64,000 bases of DNA from JACTOJ01 sp032335695 (lineage in GTDB: Bacteria; Bacillota; Clostridia; Clostridiales; Clostridiaceae), in NCBI RefSeq assembly GCF_032335695.1, contig NZ_JACTOJ010000005.1, positions 189,265 through 253,264 on the forward strand, read 5' to 3'. Both the position numbers and the translations under genes were made by a program. The number at the start of each line of letters is the position of its first letter. The first letter of the stretch is position 1. Under the pieces are notes generated by a model. That model did no database searches, had not been told where the DNA came from, and saw only the letters and a program-made list of their open reading frames with translations. This document shows positions 1 through 8,435 of this stretch, piece after piece.

Positions 1-287
1 AGATTCTTAGCAAATGCAACAAAATCCTCATTTGCTGCAACGAAGTCTGTTTCACAGTTAAATTCAACTATACCAGCACTTTTTCCATCCTCTGCCACAT
101 ATGTATCAACAATACCTTCAGCAGCTACTCTTCCAGCTTTTTTAGCTGCAGCAGCAAGGCCCTTTTCTCTTAGTACTTCAACTGCCTTATCCATATCTCC
201 ATCAGCAGCAGTTAGAGCCTTCTTGCAGTCCATCATACCTGCTCCAGTTCTTTCTCTTAGTTCTTTAACAGCTTGTGCAGTAATCAT
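1..287 (-). CDS. tsf: Elongation factor Ts, N-terminal part (runs off the window)
   Basis: I translated this stretch directly. It opens MITAQAVKELRERTGAGMMD, the UBA-like N-terminal domain of EF-Ts, and continues to the TDFVA motif that contacts EF-Tu. EF-Ts is the cytosolic guanine-nucleotide exchange factor that recycles EF-Tu-GDP during elongation. About 95 residues are present; the rest lies to the left of position 1. An AGGAGGAGT SD sits just before the ATG. The gene follows rpsB by about 70 nt on the same strand, the usual rpsB-tsf operon, so it is probably transcribed from the rpsB promoter. Confidence 0.95.
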   Translation of the reverse strand, partial: MITAQAVKELRERTGAGMMDCKKALTAADGDMDKAVEVLREKGLAAAAKKAGRVAAEGIVDTYVAEDGKSAGIVEFNCETDFVAANEDFVAFAKN

Positions 288-358
288 TAATACTCCTCCT
301 AAATAATAAGTTAATTTAAAAGGTAAATGGATTTTAATCCACCTACCTTAATTAAGAA

Positions 359-1060
359 TTACTCAGCTAATTGTTCGCCCTGTCTTCCCTCAATGATAGC
401 ATCAGCAATTTTAGCAGTTATAAGTTTAACAGCTCTTATAGCATCATCATTACCAGGAATTACATAATCTATTTCATCAGGATCACAGTTAGTATCTACA
501 ATCGCTACAACTGGTATACCTAAAATCTTTGCTTCTGATATAGCATTTCTTTCTTTTCTTGGATCAACTACAAATAAAGCTCCTATATTATTATCTGCCA
601 TATTTTTAATTCCACCAAGGTTCTTTTCAAGATCTTCTTGTTCTTTTTTAAGCTTTATAACTTCTTTCTTAGGTAGTACTTGGAATGTACCATCCTCTTC
701 CATTTTCTTAAGATCCTCTAGCTTATTGATTCTTGTCTTGATAGTTTTAAAGTTTGTAAGCATTCCGCCTAACCATCTGTTTTTAACATAATGCATTCCA
801 GATCTTATAGCTTCTTCCTCTATAGCTTCTTGCGCTTGTTTCTTTGTACCTACGAAAAGCACATCCTTTCCCTCAGCAGAAACTGATTTAACAAAATCAT
901 AAGCGTTTTCAATCTTCTTTACAGTTTTCTGTAAATCGATAATATATATACCGTTTCTTTCTGTAAAGATATAAGGAGCCATCTTAGGGTTCCATCTTCT
1001 TGTTTGATGTCCAAAGTGAACACCAGCTTCTAATAACTGTTTCATTGATATAACTGACAT
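359..1060 (-). CDS. rpsB: 30S ribosomal protein S2
   Basis: The protein has 233 residues, normal for bacterial S2. It opens MSVISMKQLLEAGVHFGHQT and continues with the RRWNPKM signature; the C-terminal half carries the VVAIVDTNCDP segment of the family. S2 binds late to the small subunit near the head-body junction and is needed for S1 or mRNA docking. The SD is CTAGGAGGTAAAAA directly before the ATG. It is first in an rpsB-tsf operon, 157 nt downstream of codY, and has its own sigma-A-type promoter in that gap. Identification is secure. Confidence 0.97.
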   Translation of the reverse strand: MSVISMKQLLEAGVHFGHQTRRWNPKMAPYIFTERNGIYIIDLQKTVKKIENAYDFVKSVSAEGKDVLFVGTKKQAQEAIEEEAIRSGMHYVKNRWLGGMLTNFKTIKTRINKLEDLKKMEEDGTFQVLPKKEVIKLKKEQEDLEKNLGGIKNMADNNIGALFVVDPRKERNAISEAKILGIPVVAIVDTNCDPDEIDYVIPGNDDAIRAVKLITAKIADAIIEGRQGEQLAE

Positions 1061-1162
1061 TTTTTACCTCCTAGGTTTTACCTCCATTATCTTCATGCTT
1101 ACACTGCACCATACGGCACCTCAGTATAAATTAGATAATGTGTGTATTTTTCTTACTTTCGT

Positions 1163-1191
1163 AGTATAACATAAGTATTATTTTCATTCAA
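1163..1191 (-). promoter_or_regulatory. Sigma-A-type promoter of rpsB-tsf
   Basis: On the minus strand TTGAAT (1191-1186) and TATACT (1168-1163) are separated by exactly 17 nt. About 100 nt of leader follows before rpsB. Within it the pentamer GGTGC occurs twice in direct orientation (around 1107-1122), flanked by ACTG/CAGT. I see no stable terminator-antiterminator pair, so leader control is only a possibility. Confidence 0.7.
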
Positions 1192-1217
1192 TAATTTTTT
1201 ATAAAATATATCGATTT

Positions 1218-1991
1218 TTAATTAATTTTTTCTAGCTCGTCCATTAATTTATCATTTAATATTTTAATGTGAGTTCCCTTCATTCCTAATGATCTAGATT
1301 CTATTACTCCAGCACTTTCAAATTTTCTTAAAGCATTTACAATTACAGATCTTGTTATTCCTACCTTGTCCGCAATTTTGGAAGCAACAAGTAATCCCTC
1401 ATCTCCATCTAATTCATTAAATATGTGCTCTACTGCTTCTAATTCCGAATAAGATAATGTTCCTATTGCTAACTGCACAATAGCCTTTTTTCTTGCTTCT
1501 TCTTCAATCTCATCATTTTTAGCTCTTAATATTTCAAGACCGACTATAGTTGCACTGTACTCTGCAAGTACTAAATCATCATCAGTAAAAGGTTCCCCAA
1601 ATCTAGCCAAAACTAAAGTTCCTAATCTTTCTCTGTTACCAATTATAGGCACTATAGTTGAAAGCTTATTATCCACATCACATGCTTCACTATCTAGGAA
1701 TACGCAGTTTTGCTTATTTAATTGATTAGCTATTGATTCATTAACTGACAATAATTCATTATTATATGAATCTGGAAATCTCATATCGCTAATAATTTTA
1801 TTTTTTACAGTTTCACATTCAAATCCGCCTGAAAAGTTATATCCCAACACTTTTCCCTTTCTGCTAACTACATATACATTACATGACAATACTTCGCTTA
1901 AAAGCTTGCATATATCGTTAAATACCACGGGCTCAGTGCCTGATTTTTGCAATATCTTATTTAGTTTTCTAGTCTTTTCTAATAATGACAT
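1218..1991 (-). CDS. codY: GTP- and branched-chain amino-acid-sensing repressor CodY
   Basis: A 257-residue protein, the standard CodY length. The N-terminal half is the GAF-like sensor that binds isoleucine, leucine and valine. The C-terminal winged helix-turn-helix includes the DNA-reading stretch GITRSVIVNALRKFESAGV. CodY represses nitrogen, peptide and stationary-phase genes when GTP and branched-chain amino acids are plentiful, so it links nutrient state to sporulation. SD is AGGAGG with 7 nt to the ATG. The gene has its own promoter and a weak CodY-box-like site in its leader, which would fit autoregulation. Flagellar and clpQY neighbours found beside codY in Bacillus are absent; topA lies directly upstream. 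Confidence 0.96.
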   Translation of the reverse strand: MSLLEKTRKLNKILQKSGTEPVVFNDICKLLSEVLSCNVYVVSRKGKVLGYNFSGGFECETVKNKIISDMRFPDSYNNELLSVNESIANQLNKQNCVFLDSEACDVDNKLSTIVPIIGNRERLGTLVLARFGEPFTDDDLVLAEYSATIVGLEILRAKNDEIEEEARKKAIVQLAIGTLSYSELEAVEHIFNELDGDEGLLVASKIADKVGITRSVIVNALRKFESAGVIESRSLGMKGTHIKILNDKLMDELEKIN

Positions 1992-2055
1992 GCTTAATAC
2001 CTCCTAATTACTTATATGTTCCCGCAAATCAATTTCGAATTGTTGAAAAATTATA

Positions 2056-2070
2056 AAATTTCAGAATTGT
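2056..2070. promoter_or_regulatory. Weak CodY-box-like site in the codY leader
   Basis: The 15-bp sequence AAATTTCAGAATTGT matches the established CodY box (AATTTTCWGAAAATT) at 11 of 15 positions. It lies roughly 20 nt downstream of the codY -10 hexamer, where bound CodY could block elongation. Four mismatches in an AT-rich genome make this only a candidate. Confidence 0.3.
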
Positions 2071-2087
2071 TCCGTATCACCTAAAAT

Positions 2088-2116
2088 ATAATAACATACG
2101 CCTTTTTATTTTTCAA
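2088..2116 (-). promoter_or_regulatory. Sigma-A-type promoter of codY
   Basis: TTGAAA (2116-2111) and TATTAT (2093-2088) are spaced by 17 nt on the minus strand, about 100 nt upstream of the codY start. Confidence 0.65.
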
Positions 2117-2141
2117 CATTATTTTTTCTTTATTGACATTG

Positions 2142-4217
2142 CTATTCTTTATTTGTATATTTGCATTCATTATTAGAGCAAACTAAATAATCTCCTTTAG
2201 TCTTACTATACTTTTTAACCATAATATTGCCACATTTAGGACATTTTTCATTGGTAGGCTCAAACCAACTTACAAAATCACAATTTGGATAATTAGCACA
2301 TCCATAGAATTTTTTGCCCTTCTTGCTTCTTTTGCCCAGTATTTTTCCTCCGCATTTTGGACACTTTGCATCTATTTCCTCTACAATTGGTTTTGTATTT
2401 TTACACTCTGGATATCCAGGGCAAGCCAAAAATTCTCCGAATCTTCCCTGCTTTATAACCATCATTCGGCCACACTTATCACATTTTACGTCACTTACTC
2501 TATCTTCTATGGTTATTTTATTTATTTCTTTTTCTGCGTTATCTATACTAATCTTTAGTGGTTCAAAAAAATCCGAAACTATTTTTTGCCACTTCTCTCT
2601 GCCTTCTTCAACATTATCTAACTTGTTCTCCAATTCAGCTGTAAATTCTACATCAACTATTTTTTTAAAATGTTCACACATTATACTATTAACTATATTT
2701 CCAAGTTCTGTTGGAGATATAGTTTTTTTATTGCGTTCTACATATTTTCTTTCAAGTAATGTAGTTATAATAGGAGCATAAGTACTTGGCCTTCCTATAC
2801 CGTTTTCTTCTAAAGTTTTAACTAAGGAAGCTTCTGTAAATCTAGCTGGAGGTTGAGTAAAATGCTGTGCACCATCTAATTTAACTTTATCTAACCTTTC
2901 CTCTTGCTCCAAATCAGGTATTTTAGTGCTTTCTTCTTCTTCTTCCATTAAATATTCATAAACTTTCATAAATCCATCAAATTTAATTTTTGAACCTGTT
3001 GCTCTAAATCCATAATCTCCATTCACTACTTCTACTGATTTCATATCTATTACGCAGGATGACATCTGACTAGCAATAAATCTATTCCATATAAGGTTAT
3101 ATAACTTATACTGATCCGAATTTAAACTTTCTTTTATGTCTTCTGGAGCTAACTCTACGTATGTTGGTCTAATACCCTCATGAGCATCTTGAATATTTTT
3201 CTTACTTTTGTATGTTCTGGGGGATTTAGGAACATATGCTTCTCCAAATTTTCCGTTTACATATTCGGCTGTAGTTTTTTGTGCTTCATCCGATATACGT
3301 ACTGAATCTGTTCTCATATATGTAATAAGTCCCAGCATACCTTTCCCTTTTATTTCTATTCCTTCATACAATTGCTGAGCTACAGACATAGTCTTCTTGG
3401 TAGCAAAATTAAGTTTTCTGTTAGCATCTTGCTGGAGTGTACTAGTAGTAAAGGGCGGTAAAGGATTCTTATTTTTTTCGCTGCTTTTTATACTCTTAAC
3501 TGCGAATTCACCAAGTTCTAACTCTTTTATTATATTATTATTTTGCTCCTCATTTAAAACTTCTATTTTCTTTCCTTTATAAGTAGTCATTTTTACATTA
3601 ATTTTATCATTATTATTAATCTTTTTTAATGTACATTCAATTGTCCAATATTCCTTAGGTATAAATTTATTTATTTCATTCTCACGGTCACAAATCATCT
3701 TTAATGCTACTGACTGAACTCTTCCTGCACTTAATCCCCACTTAACCTTTCTCCAAAGTATAGGGCTTATTTCATATCCTACAAGTCTATCAAGTATTCT
3801 TCTAGCTTGCTGTGCGTCAACAAGACTTTCATTAATTTGTCTTGGCTTTTTAATAGCATTTTTTACGGCATTTTTAGTTATTTCATTAAATTCTATTCTA
3901 CACAATTCTTTTTGATCTATGTTTAGTGCTTTTGCTAAATGCCAAGATATAGCCTCACCTTCTCTATCAGGGTCGGTAGCGAGATAAATTTTTTCACTTT
4001 TTTTAGCAGCTCTCTTTAATTTATCTAAAAGCTCACCTTTTCCTCTTATAGTTATATACTTTGGTGCATATTCATTTTCTATATCTACTCCAAGCTGGCT
4101 TCTAGGTAAATCTCTTATATGTCCCATAGACGCCTCTACCGTAAATGTACTTCCTAAATATTTTTTTATAGTTTTTGCCTTTGCAGGTGACTCCACAATA
4201 ACTAGTTTATTTCCCAT
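2142..4217 (-). CDS. topA: DNA topoisomerase I (type IA)
   Basis: About 691 residues from the chosen ATG. The N-terminal Toprim domain starts KLVIVESPAKAKTI and includes the acidic TDPDREGEAI motif; the active-site tyrosine lies in TYMRTDSVR. The C-terminus carries three Topo-type zinc ribbons with CxxC pairs. The enzyme relaxes negative supercoils by single-strand passage. An in-frame TTG five codons upstream is possible, but the protein family begins MGNKLVIVES. The nearest good SD is AAGGGGGTG, separated from this ATG by a 6-bp stem-loop that could bring the two together (see the separate entry). It sits downstream of dprA as in many Firmicutes. Confidence 0.96.
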   Translation of the reverse strand: MGNKLVIVESPAKAKTIKKYLGSTFTVEASMGHIRDLPRSQLGVDIENEYAPKYITIRGKGELLDKLKRAAKKSEKIYLATDPDREGEAISWHLAKALNIDQKELCRIEFNEITKNAVKNAIKKPRQINESLVDAQQARRILDRLVGYEISPILWRKVKWGLSAGRVQSVALKMICDRENEINKFIPKEYWTIECTLKKINNNDKINVKMTTYKGKKIEVLNEEQNNNIIKELELGEFAVKSIKSSEKNKNPLPPFTTSTLQQDANRKLNFATKKTMSVAQQLYEGIEIKGKGMLGLITYMRTDSVRISDEAQKTTAEYVNGKFGEAYVPKSPRTYKSKKNIQDAHEGIRPTYVELAPEDIKESLNSDQYKLYNLIWNRFIASQMSSCVIDMKSVEVVNGDYGFRATGSKIKFDGFMKVYEYLMEEEEESTKIPDLEQEERLDKVKLDGAQHFTQPPARFTEASLVKTLEENGIGRPSTYAPIITTLLERKYVERNKKTISPTELGNIVNSIMCEHFKKIVDVEFTAELENKLDNVEEGREKWQKIVSDFFEPLKISIDNAEKEINKITIEDRVSDVKCDKCGRMMVIKQGRFGEFLACPGYPECKNTKPIVEEIDAKCPKCGGKILGKRSKKGKKFYGCANYPNCDFVSWFEPTNEKCPKCGNIMVKKYSKTKGDYLVCSNNECKYTNKE

Positions 4218-4258
4218 AATTATCTTCAGCAAAATGTTTACTGAAGTTACACCCCCTT
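4218..4258 (-). promoter_or_regulatory. SD - stem-loop - start arrangement ahead of topA
   Basis: On the mRNA, SD-like AAGGGGGTG (4258-4250) can pair over its length with the 16S tail, with one G-U pair. It is followed by TAA, then CTTCAG (4246-4241), an 11-nt loop and CTGAAG (4229-4224), then the 6-nt spacer ATAATT and the ATG at 4217. Unfolded, the SD is 32 nt from the ATG, too far. With the 6-bp stem folded out, 9 nt remain, which is a normal spacing. A second gene in this window, khpA, has the same layout. Confidence 0.55.
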
Positions 4259-4275
4259 ATGTTAATATTTATATT

Positions 4276-5346
4276 CTACAAATCATTAATTCTAACATAA
4301 TAGCATCCTGAAATGCATCTAATAACATTTCCAAGTTGCATTTCCAATAATAACGCATATAATAGCTTAATGTCAATATTGGTTATTCTTATTATATCAT
4401 CTATATGCATTGGCGTATCAGTTAATACGCTGTATATTTTCTTCACATCTCCTTTGATTATATTATTTTTAAAATTATTATTGCCAGTTTTATTTAAATT
4501 CAAAAGTTCTAATAAGTCATCAATGCTGCAAAACGGAGCTCCTCCATCTTTCAAAATTTTATTGCACCCTATACTTTGTGTAGAAAAAATGGAACCAGGT
4601 ACAGCTAAAACATCTTTTCCCATATCTAAGGCAATAGAAGCAGTTATCAAAGATCCGCTTTTTTCAGATGCTTCAACTACGACTACTGCGTCACTGAGAG
4701 CGCTTATTATCCTATTCCTTGCTGGAAAATTACCTGCATAAGGTGGAGTTTTTAAAGTAAACTCACTTATTATGCAACCTTTTTCTTTAATGCTTTCATA
4801 TAAACCTCTATTTTGATATGGGTAAATAACATCGATTCCACTTCCCAAAACGGCTACAGTATTTCCTCCATTTTCTAAGCATGTTTTATGTGCAATACCA
4901 TCTATTCCCTTAGCCATACCGCTTATTATATTCACACCAAGCTGAGCTAACTCTCTAGATATATATCTTGTGGCATCTATTCCATAATTTGTGCATTTTC
5001 TTGATCCAACAATCGCTACATTTTTATTAGTACTAAGCTTATCTAAATTTCCATAATAATATATTATATATGGAGGATCCATTAGCTGCTTTAACGTCAT
5101 TGGATATTCTTCATCCGTGTAGCATAATAATTTAATTCCTTTTTCTTGTATTTTATCATACAATTTTTCAATTTCAATCATATTTGTATGTTGTCTCATA
5201 ATTTTAAATACTTTATCTTCATACATAGCATCATTTTTCAGTAAAAATTCATAAATATTTTGTGCATTTATGTAATTTTCAATAAGTTTTTTCTTTATAC
5301 TATTAGATATAGATATATTACCAAACCATAAATCATATAAATTCAA
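4276..5346 (-). CDS. dprA: DNA-processing protein DprA (Smf)
   Basis: The 356-residue protein carries the Rossmann-like single-strand DNA-binding core typical of DprA: VAIVGSRKCTNYG, then SGMAKGIDGIAHKTCLENGG and AVLGSGIDVIYP. A C-terminal winged-helix region follows. DprA protects incoming single-stranded DNA and loads RecA during natural transformation. It is widespread even in clostridia not known to be competent, where it may serve recombination. The start is TTG with AAAGGAG about 10 nt upstream. It lies between yraN and topA, all co-directional, and near divergent comM, another transformation-associated gene. Confidence 0.94.
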   Translation of the reverse strand: MNLYDLWFGNISISNSIKKKLIENYINAQNIYEFLLKNDAMYEDKVFKIMRQHTNMIEIEKLYDKIQEKGIKLLCYTDEEYPMTLKQLMDPPYIIYYYGNLDKLSTNKNVAIVGSRKCTNYGIDATRYISRELAQLGVNIISGMAKGIDGIAHKTCLENGGNTVAVLGSGIDVIYPYQNRGLYESIKEKGCIISEFTLKTPPYAGNFPARNRIISALSDAVVVVEASEKSGSLITASIALDMGKDVLAVPGSIFSTQSIGCNKILKDGGAPFCSIDDLLELLNLNKTGNNNFKNNIIKGDVKKIYSVLTDTPMHIDDIIRITNIDIKLLYALLLEMQLGNVIRCISGCYYVRINDL

Positions 5347-5387
5347 TTTATCACCACTCCTTTAAATCAAAACATTCCTATTTTATA

Positions 5388-5747
5388 TTAAAAAATGTTT
5401 TTAATATGATTAATAATAAAATTGTCGTTATCATAATTTAATACTATTTCTATTAAATCAAACTCTACATTAGTTTTAAAAAATTTATATTCATAAATAT
5501 ATTGCTGAGTAGTGGTAATTATATTTTGCATTTTTATTTTATTAATACATTCGCTTGGAAATCCAAATTTTAATGAATACCTGCTTTTTACTTCAAATAT
5601 ATGTAGCACCTTATCCTTTAAAGCTATTATGTCTATTTCTCCAAACCTAGTTCTATAATTTCTACATAATATCTTATATTCATTCTGGATTAAATAATTA
5701 CAGGCTAATCCTTCTCCGTAATCACCTATAATTTTATTATTGCCCAT
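5388..5747 (-). CDS. yraN: UPF0102 / YraN family endonuclease-like protein
   Basis: A 119-residue protein with the restriction-endonuclease-like fold pattern of the YraN family: GDYGEGLACNYL near the N-terminus, then YRTRFGEIDIIALK and FEVKSR, supplying the acidic and lysine residues of a PD-(D/E)xK-type site. The molecular role is not established. It is habitually found with rnhB, dprA and comM, which suggests DNA processing. SD AGGTG lies 5 nt before the ATG. It heads the yraN-dprA-topA group and is divergent from comM across 234 nt. Confidence 0.85.
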   Translation of the reverse strand: MGNNKIIGDYGEGLACNYLIQNEYKILCRNYRTRFGEIDIIALKDKVLHIFEVKSRYSLKFGFPSECINKIKMQNIITTTQQYIYEYKFFKTNVEFDLIEIVLNYDNDNFIINHIKNIF

Positions 5748-5981
5748 GTTTCACCTCAAAATTTATTTTAATATTTCACCTTAGTAAGAAATATTTTATA
5801 TTGAATTATAGCCATTAGACTTTAAAAATAATCATAATAATAATTTAATTTTAAAATCTAAAATTATTTTATTCGAATCACTTCATAAAAATAATTATGT
5901 TAAGAATTTATAATATTATTGATTAATTTTAAAAAAATAGTCAATTATTATAATATTTAAAGACGATAATGAGGTGTAAAA

Positions 5982-7502
5982 ATGTCTGTAAGAATTTTAA
6001 GTTCAACTTTTAATGGTATTAATGGAATTCCTGTATTTGTAGAGGTTGATGTGAACAGAGGGTTACCTTGTTTTAATATTGTTGGGCTAGCTGATACTTC
6101 TGTCAAAGAAGCAAAAGAAAGGGTAAGATCAGCTATAATCAATTCTGGATATGAATTTCCTTTGGGGAGAATTACGGTAAATCTTTCTCCTGCTGATATT
6201 AGAAAAGAGGGATCACTTTTTGATCTTCCCATAGCCTTAGGAATATTGAGTGCAACTAACCAAGTTCGGTATAAAGAAAAATATATGATCATAGGTGAAC
6301 TATCGCTAAGCGGAGATATAAACAAAATAAATGGGGCTTTGCCCATTGTAATCTCAGCTTTAGAAAAAGATTCCTATAATTTTATTATCCCTGAATCTAA
6401 CGAATGTGAATGTGCCGCAGTAGAAAATGATAATATTTTTGTCTTTTCCACCCTTACTGATGTGATTAATTTCTTTAATCACGGCTGCATTCATAGCCTA
6501 AAAAAGCATAATTCATATAAAAATTATGAAGAAACATATATCGGTGATTTTGCAGATGTGAAAGGACAAAATTCCTGCAAAAGGGCCTTTGAAGTAGCCG
6601 CAGCGGGTCACCATAACATGATTATTTTTGGTCCTCCAGGATGCGGAAAATCCATGCTTTCTAAGAGATTACCATCCATATTGCCAAAGCTCACCAGAGA
6701 AGAAGCATTAGAAATAACTAAAATTTATAGTATAGCTGGATTACTAAAAGAAAATGAAGGACTTGTTAATAAACGACCATTTCGTTCTCCACATCACACT
6801 TCTTCTACGGTGTCAATAATAGGCGGAAGCTCAAAATTACTTCCTGGGGAAATAACCTTATCTCATAATGGAATATTATTTTTAGATGAATTCCCCGAAT
6901 ACGAAAGAAGAGTTATAGAAGCTCTACGAGAACCCTTGGAAGAGAAAAAAATTACTATTACAAGATCAGTAGGAACAGTATGCTACCCTGCAAATTTTAT
7001 GCTCATATGTGCTTTAAACCCATGCCCGTGCGGCTTTTATGGCAGCGGAATCAAAGAGTGTAATTGCAGTGACTCTGAAAAAAGGAAGTATCTCTCAAAA
7101 CTTTCAGGACCTTTTTTGGATAGAATTGATATATTTTCTTTTGCTCAATATCAAAAATATAAAGATATTATATGTACAAATCCAGAAGAAACATCTTCTT
7201 TAATTAGGTCACGAGTTGAATATGCTAGAGAAATACAGCAAAAAAGATTTAAAGATGATATTTTTTTATGCAATAATGATATGAATGAGAAAAGTATAAA
7301 AAAGTATTGTAAACTAACTAGCTCAGCTGAAAATATACTGGAAAAGTTCTTCAATAAATATCCATCGAGTACTCGAGCTTATATAAAAATTTTGAAACTA
7401 TCAAGAACTATTTCCGATATGGAGGAAAGCAATTTAATTCATTCCAAGCATATAACTGAGGCTATAAAATATAGGCAATTTATTAATAACGAAGTAATTT
7501 AA
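5982..7502 (+). CDS. comM: YifB/ComM family Mg-chelatase-like AAA+ ATPase
   Basis: 506 residues, full length. The N-terminal Lon-protease-S5-like domain (about 1-170) is followed by an AAA+ module with Walker A GPPGCGKSMLSKRLP and Walker B LFLDEF. A cysteine cluster CALNPCPCGFYG and the C-terminal Mg-chelatase helical domain complete it. In Gram-negatives ComM is a hexameric helicase that promotes branch migration during transformation; a similar role is inferred here. SD GAGGTG with ATG 5 nt on. It is one of very few plus-strand genes in the first 26 kb. The 234-nt divergent region with yraN is very AT-rich and I cannot define its promoter confidently. Confidence 0.92.
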   Translation: MSVRILSSTFNGINGIPVFVEVDVNRGLPCFNIVGLADTSVKEAKERVRSAIINSGYEFPLGRITVNLSPADIRKEGSLFDLPIALGILSATNQVRYKEKYMIIGELSLSGDINKINGALPIVISALEKDSYNFIIPESNECECAAVENDNIFVFSTLTDVINFFNHGCIHSLKKHNSYKNYEETYIGDFADVKGQNSCKRAFEVAAAGHHNMIIFGPPGCGKSMLSKRLPSILPKLTREEALEITKIYSIAGLLKENEGLVNKRPFRSPHHTSSTVSIIGGSSKLLPGEITLSHNGILFLDEFPEYERRVIEALREPLEEKKITITRSVGTVCYPANFMLICALNPCPCGFYGSGIKECNCSDSEKRKYLSKLSGPFLDRIDIFSFAQYQKYKDIICTNPEETSSLIRSRVEYAREIQQKRFKDDIFLCNNDMNEKSIKKYCKLTSSAENILEKFFNKYPSSTRAYIKILKLSRTISDMEESNLIHSKHITEAIKYRQFINNEVI

Positions 7503-7554
7503 TATAACAAATAGTCTGTTGCATAATTCATAAAAGTCATAAATAATACGAAAA

Positions 7555-7597
7555 CCATGCATAATAAATAGGGATATAACCCATCTATTTTGCATGG
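7555..7597. terminator. Bidirectional terminator between comM and the methyltransferase gene
   Basis: Outer arms CCATGC (7555-7560) and GCATGG (7592-7597) enclose further pairing between AAATAG and CTATTT. On the minus strand the stem is followed by TTTTCG; on the plus strand by CTTTATT. It sits between convergent genes. Confidence 0.7.
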
Positions 7598-7613
7598 CTT
7601 TATTGGTATTGCA

Positions 7614-8414
7614 CTAATAGCTATTTTTTGCAGATAGAGTAAAAGTCTTAGGTATTCCTCTATCAAAAACTTCAGAAGATAAATTTGGTTCTTCCTCTAA
7701 AGACTTTATCACAAATCCAGCACCAGCAGCTGCTGTTATTATTTCTCCAAGATTCCACCTTCGGATCAATACCCTCTGCTTTTCCTGCTTGTCATCTAGA
7801 TACTTTGAAAAAGCTACATTGAGTTCCTGTAAAGTAGTATCGAAATAATCACCTGTTACTTTATGTTTTCTTGTCTTCGCAGTAGATCCTTTAGAGGAAA
7901 TTAATTTTGTAGAAACTGGGTGAAAATCTCTTAATATAAAGATTCCATCATGCTTTAAAGCCAATTTTGCAATATTAAAAAACGGCTCTAAATCTAAAAA
8001 ATAATGTAATATCCCCATCTCTGCAAATACTATATCATATTGCCCTTTAAGCACATCATCGTTTAACTTAAGAACATCTTCCAAGATATATTCAATTTTT
8101 ACTCCTGCTTCCTTGGCTAGTTCCATGGCATATTGCCTGTTTCCATGAGAAAAATCTACTACAGTAACTTCTGCCCCTAGAAGTGCCAATGCAACAGCTT
8201 TATTACCGTTAGATCCCATGAGATTAATTATCTTTTTACCTCTCACATCTCCAAATTTGCTATATAATACTGATAAATGCTTAATGGGATCTTTTTTTAT
8301 TTTTTCAACAGCTTCCTTAGGAGTCCCGAATCTTCTCACCCAAGCCTCATAATTTTCTTGATTCCAGGCATTTTCATTCTCATCTACACTTGCTTTAATA
8401 TTATCTTCCTTCAA
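7614..8414 (-). CDS. Class I SAM-dependent methyltransferase, substrate unknown
   Basis: About 266 residues. The SAM-binding motif I reads KIINLMGSNGNKAVALALLG, followed by an acidic strand end (EVTVVDFSHGN) and the later motif DIVFAEMGILHYF. This is the Rossmann methyltransferase fold. The N-terminal stretch NAWNQENYEAWVRRFG is shared with a family of small-molecule methyltransferases, but I cannot name the substrate. The ATG at 8423 directly abuts AAAGGA, too close for initiation, whereas the TTG at 8414 is 9 nt from it, so I prefer the TTG. It is last in a run with rnhB and rbgA and ends at a shared terminator. Confidence 0.8.
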   Translation of the reverse strand: MKEDNIKASVDENENAWNQENYEAWVRRFGTPKEAVEKIKKDPIKHLSVLYSKFGDVRGKKIINLMGSNGNKAVALALLGAEVTVVDFSHGNRQYAMELAKEAGVKIEYILEDVLKLNDDVLKGQYDIVFAEMGILHYFLDLEPFFNIAKLALKHDGIFILRDFHPVSTKLISSKGSTAKTRKHKVTGDYFDTTLQELNVAFSKYLDDKQEKQRVLIRRWNLGEIITAAAGAGFVIKSLEEEPNLSSEVFDRGIPKTFTLSAKNSY

Positions 8415-8435
8415 ATAAATCATTCCTTTTGTTTA

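Noticed and set aside
1061..1162. Ribosomal protein S2 leader structure
   Set aside because: A GGTGC direct repeat and 4-bp flanks are present, but no stable fold or known Firmicute S2 leader matches; kept only as a remark.
4313..4741. Open frame of 142 codons on the plus strand
   Set aside because: Lies wholly antisense to dprA, whose protein is clearly conserved; no SD and low-complexity composition.
5957..6346. 129-codon minus-strand frame
   Set aside because: Antisense to the start of comM, which matches its family throughout.
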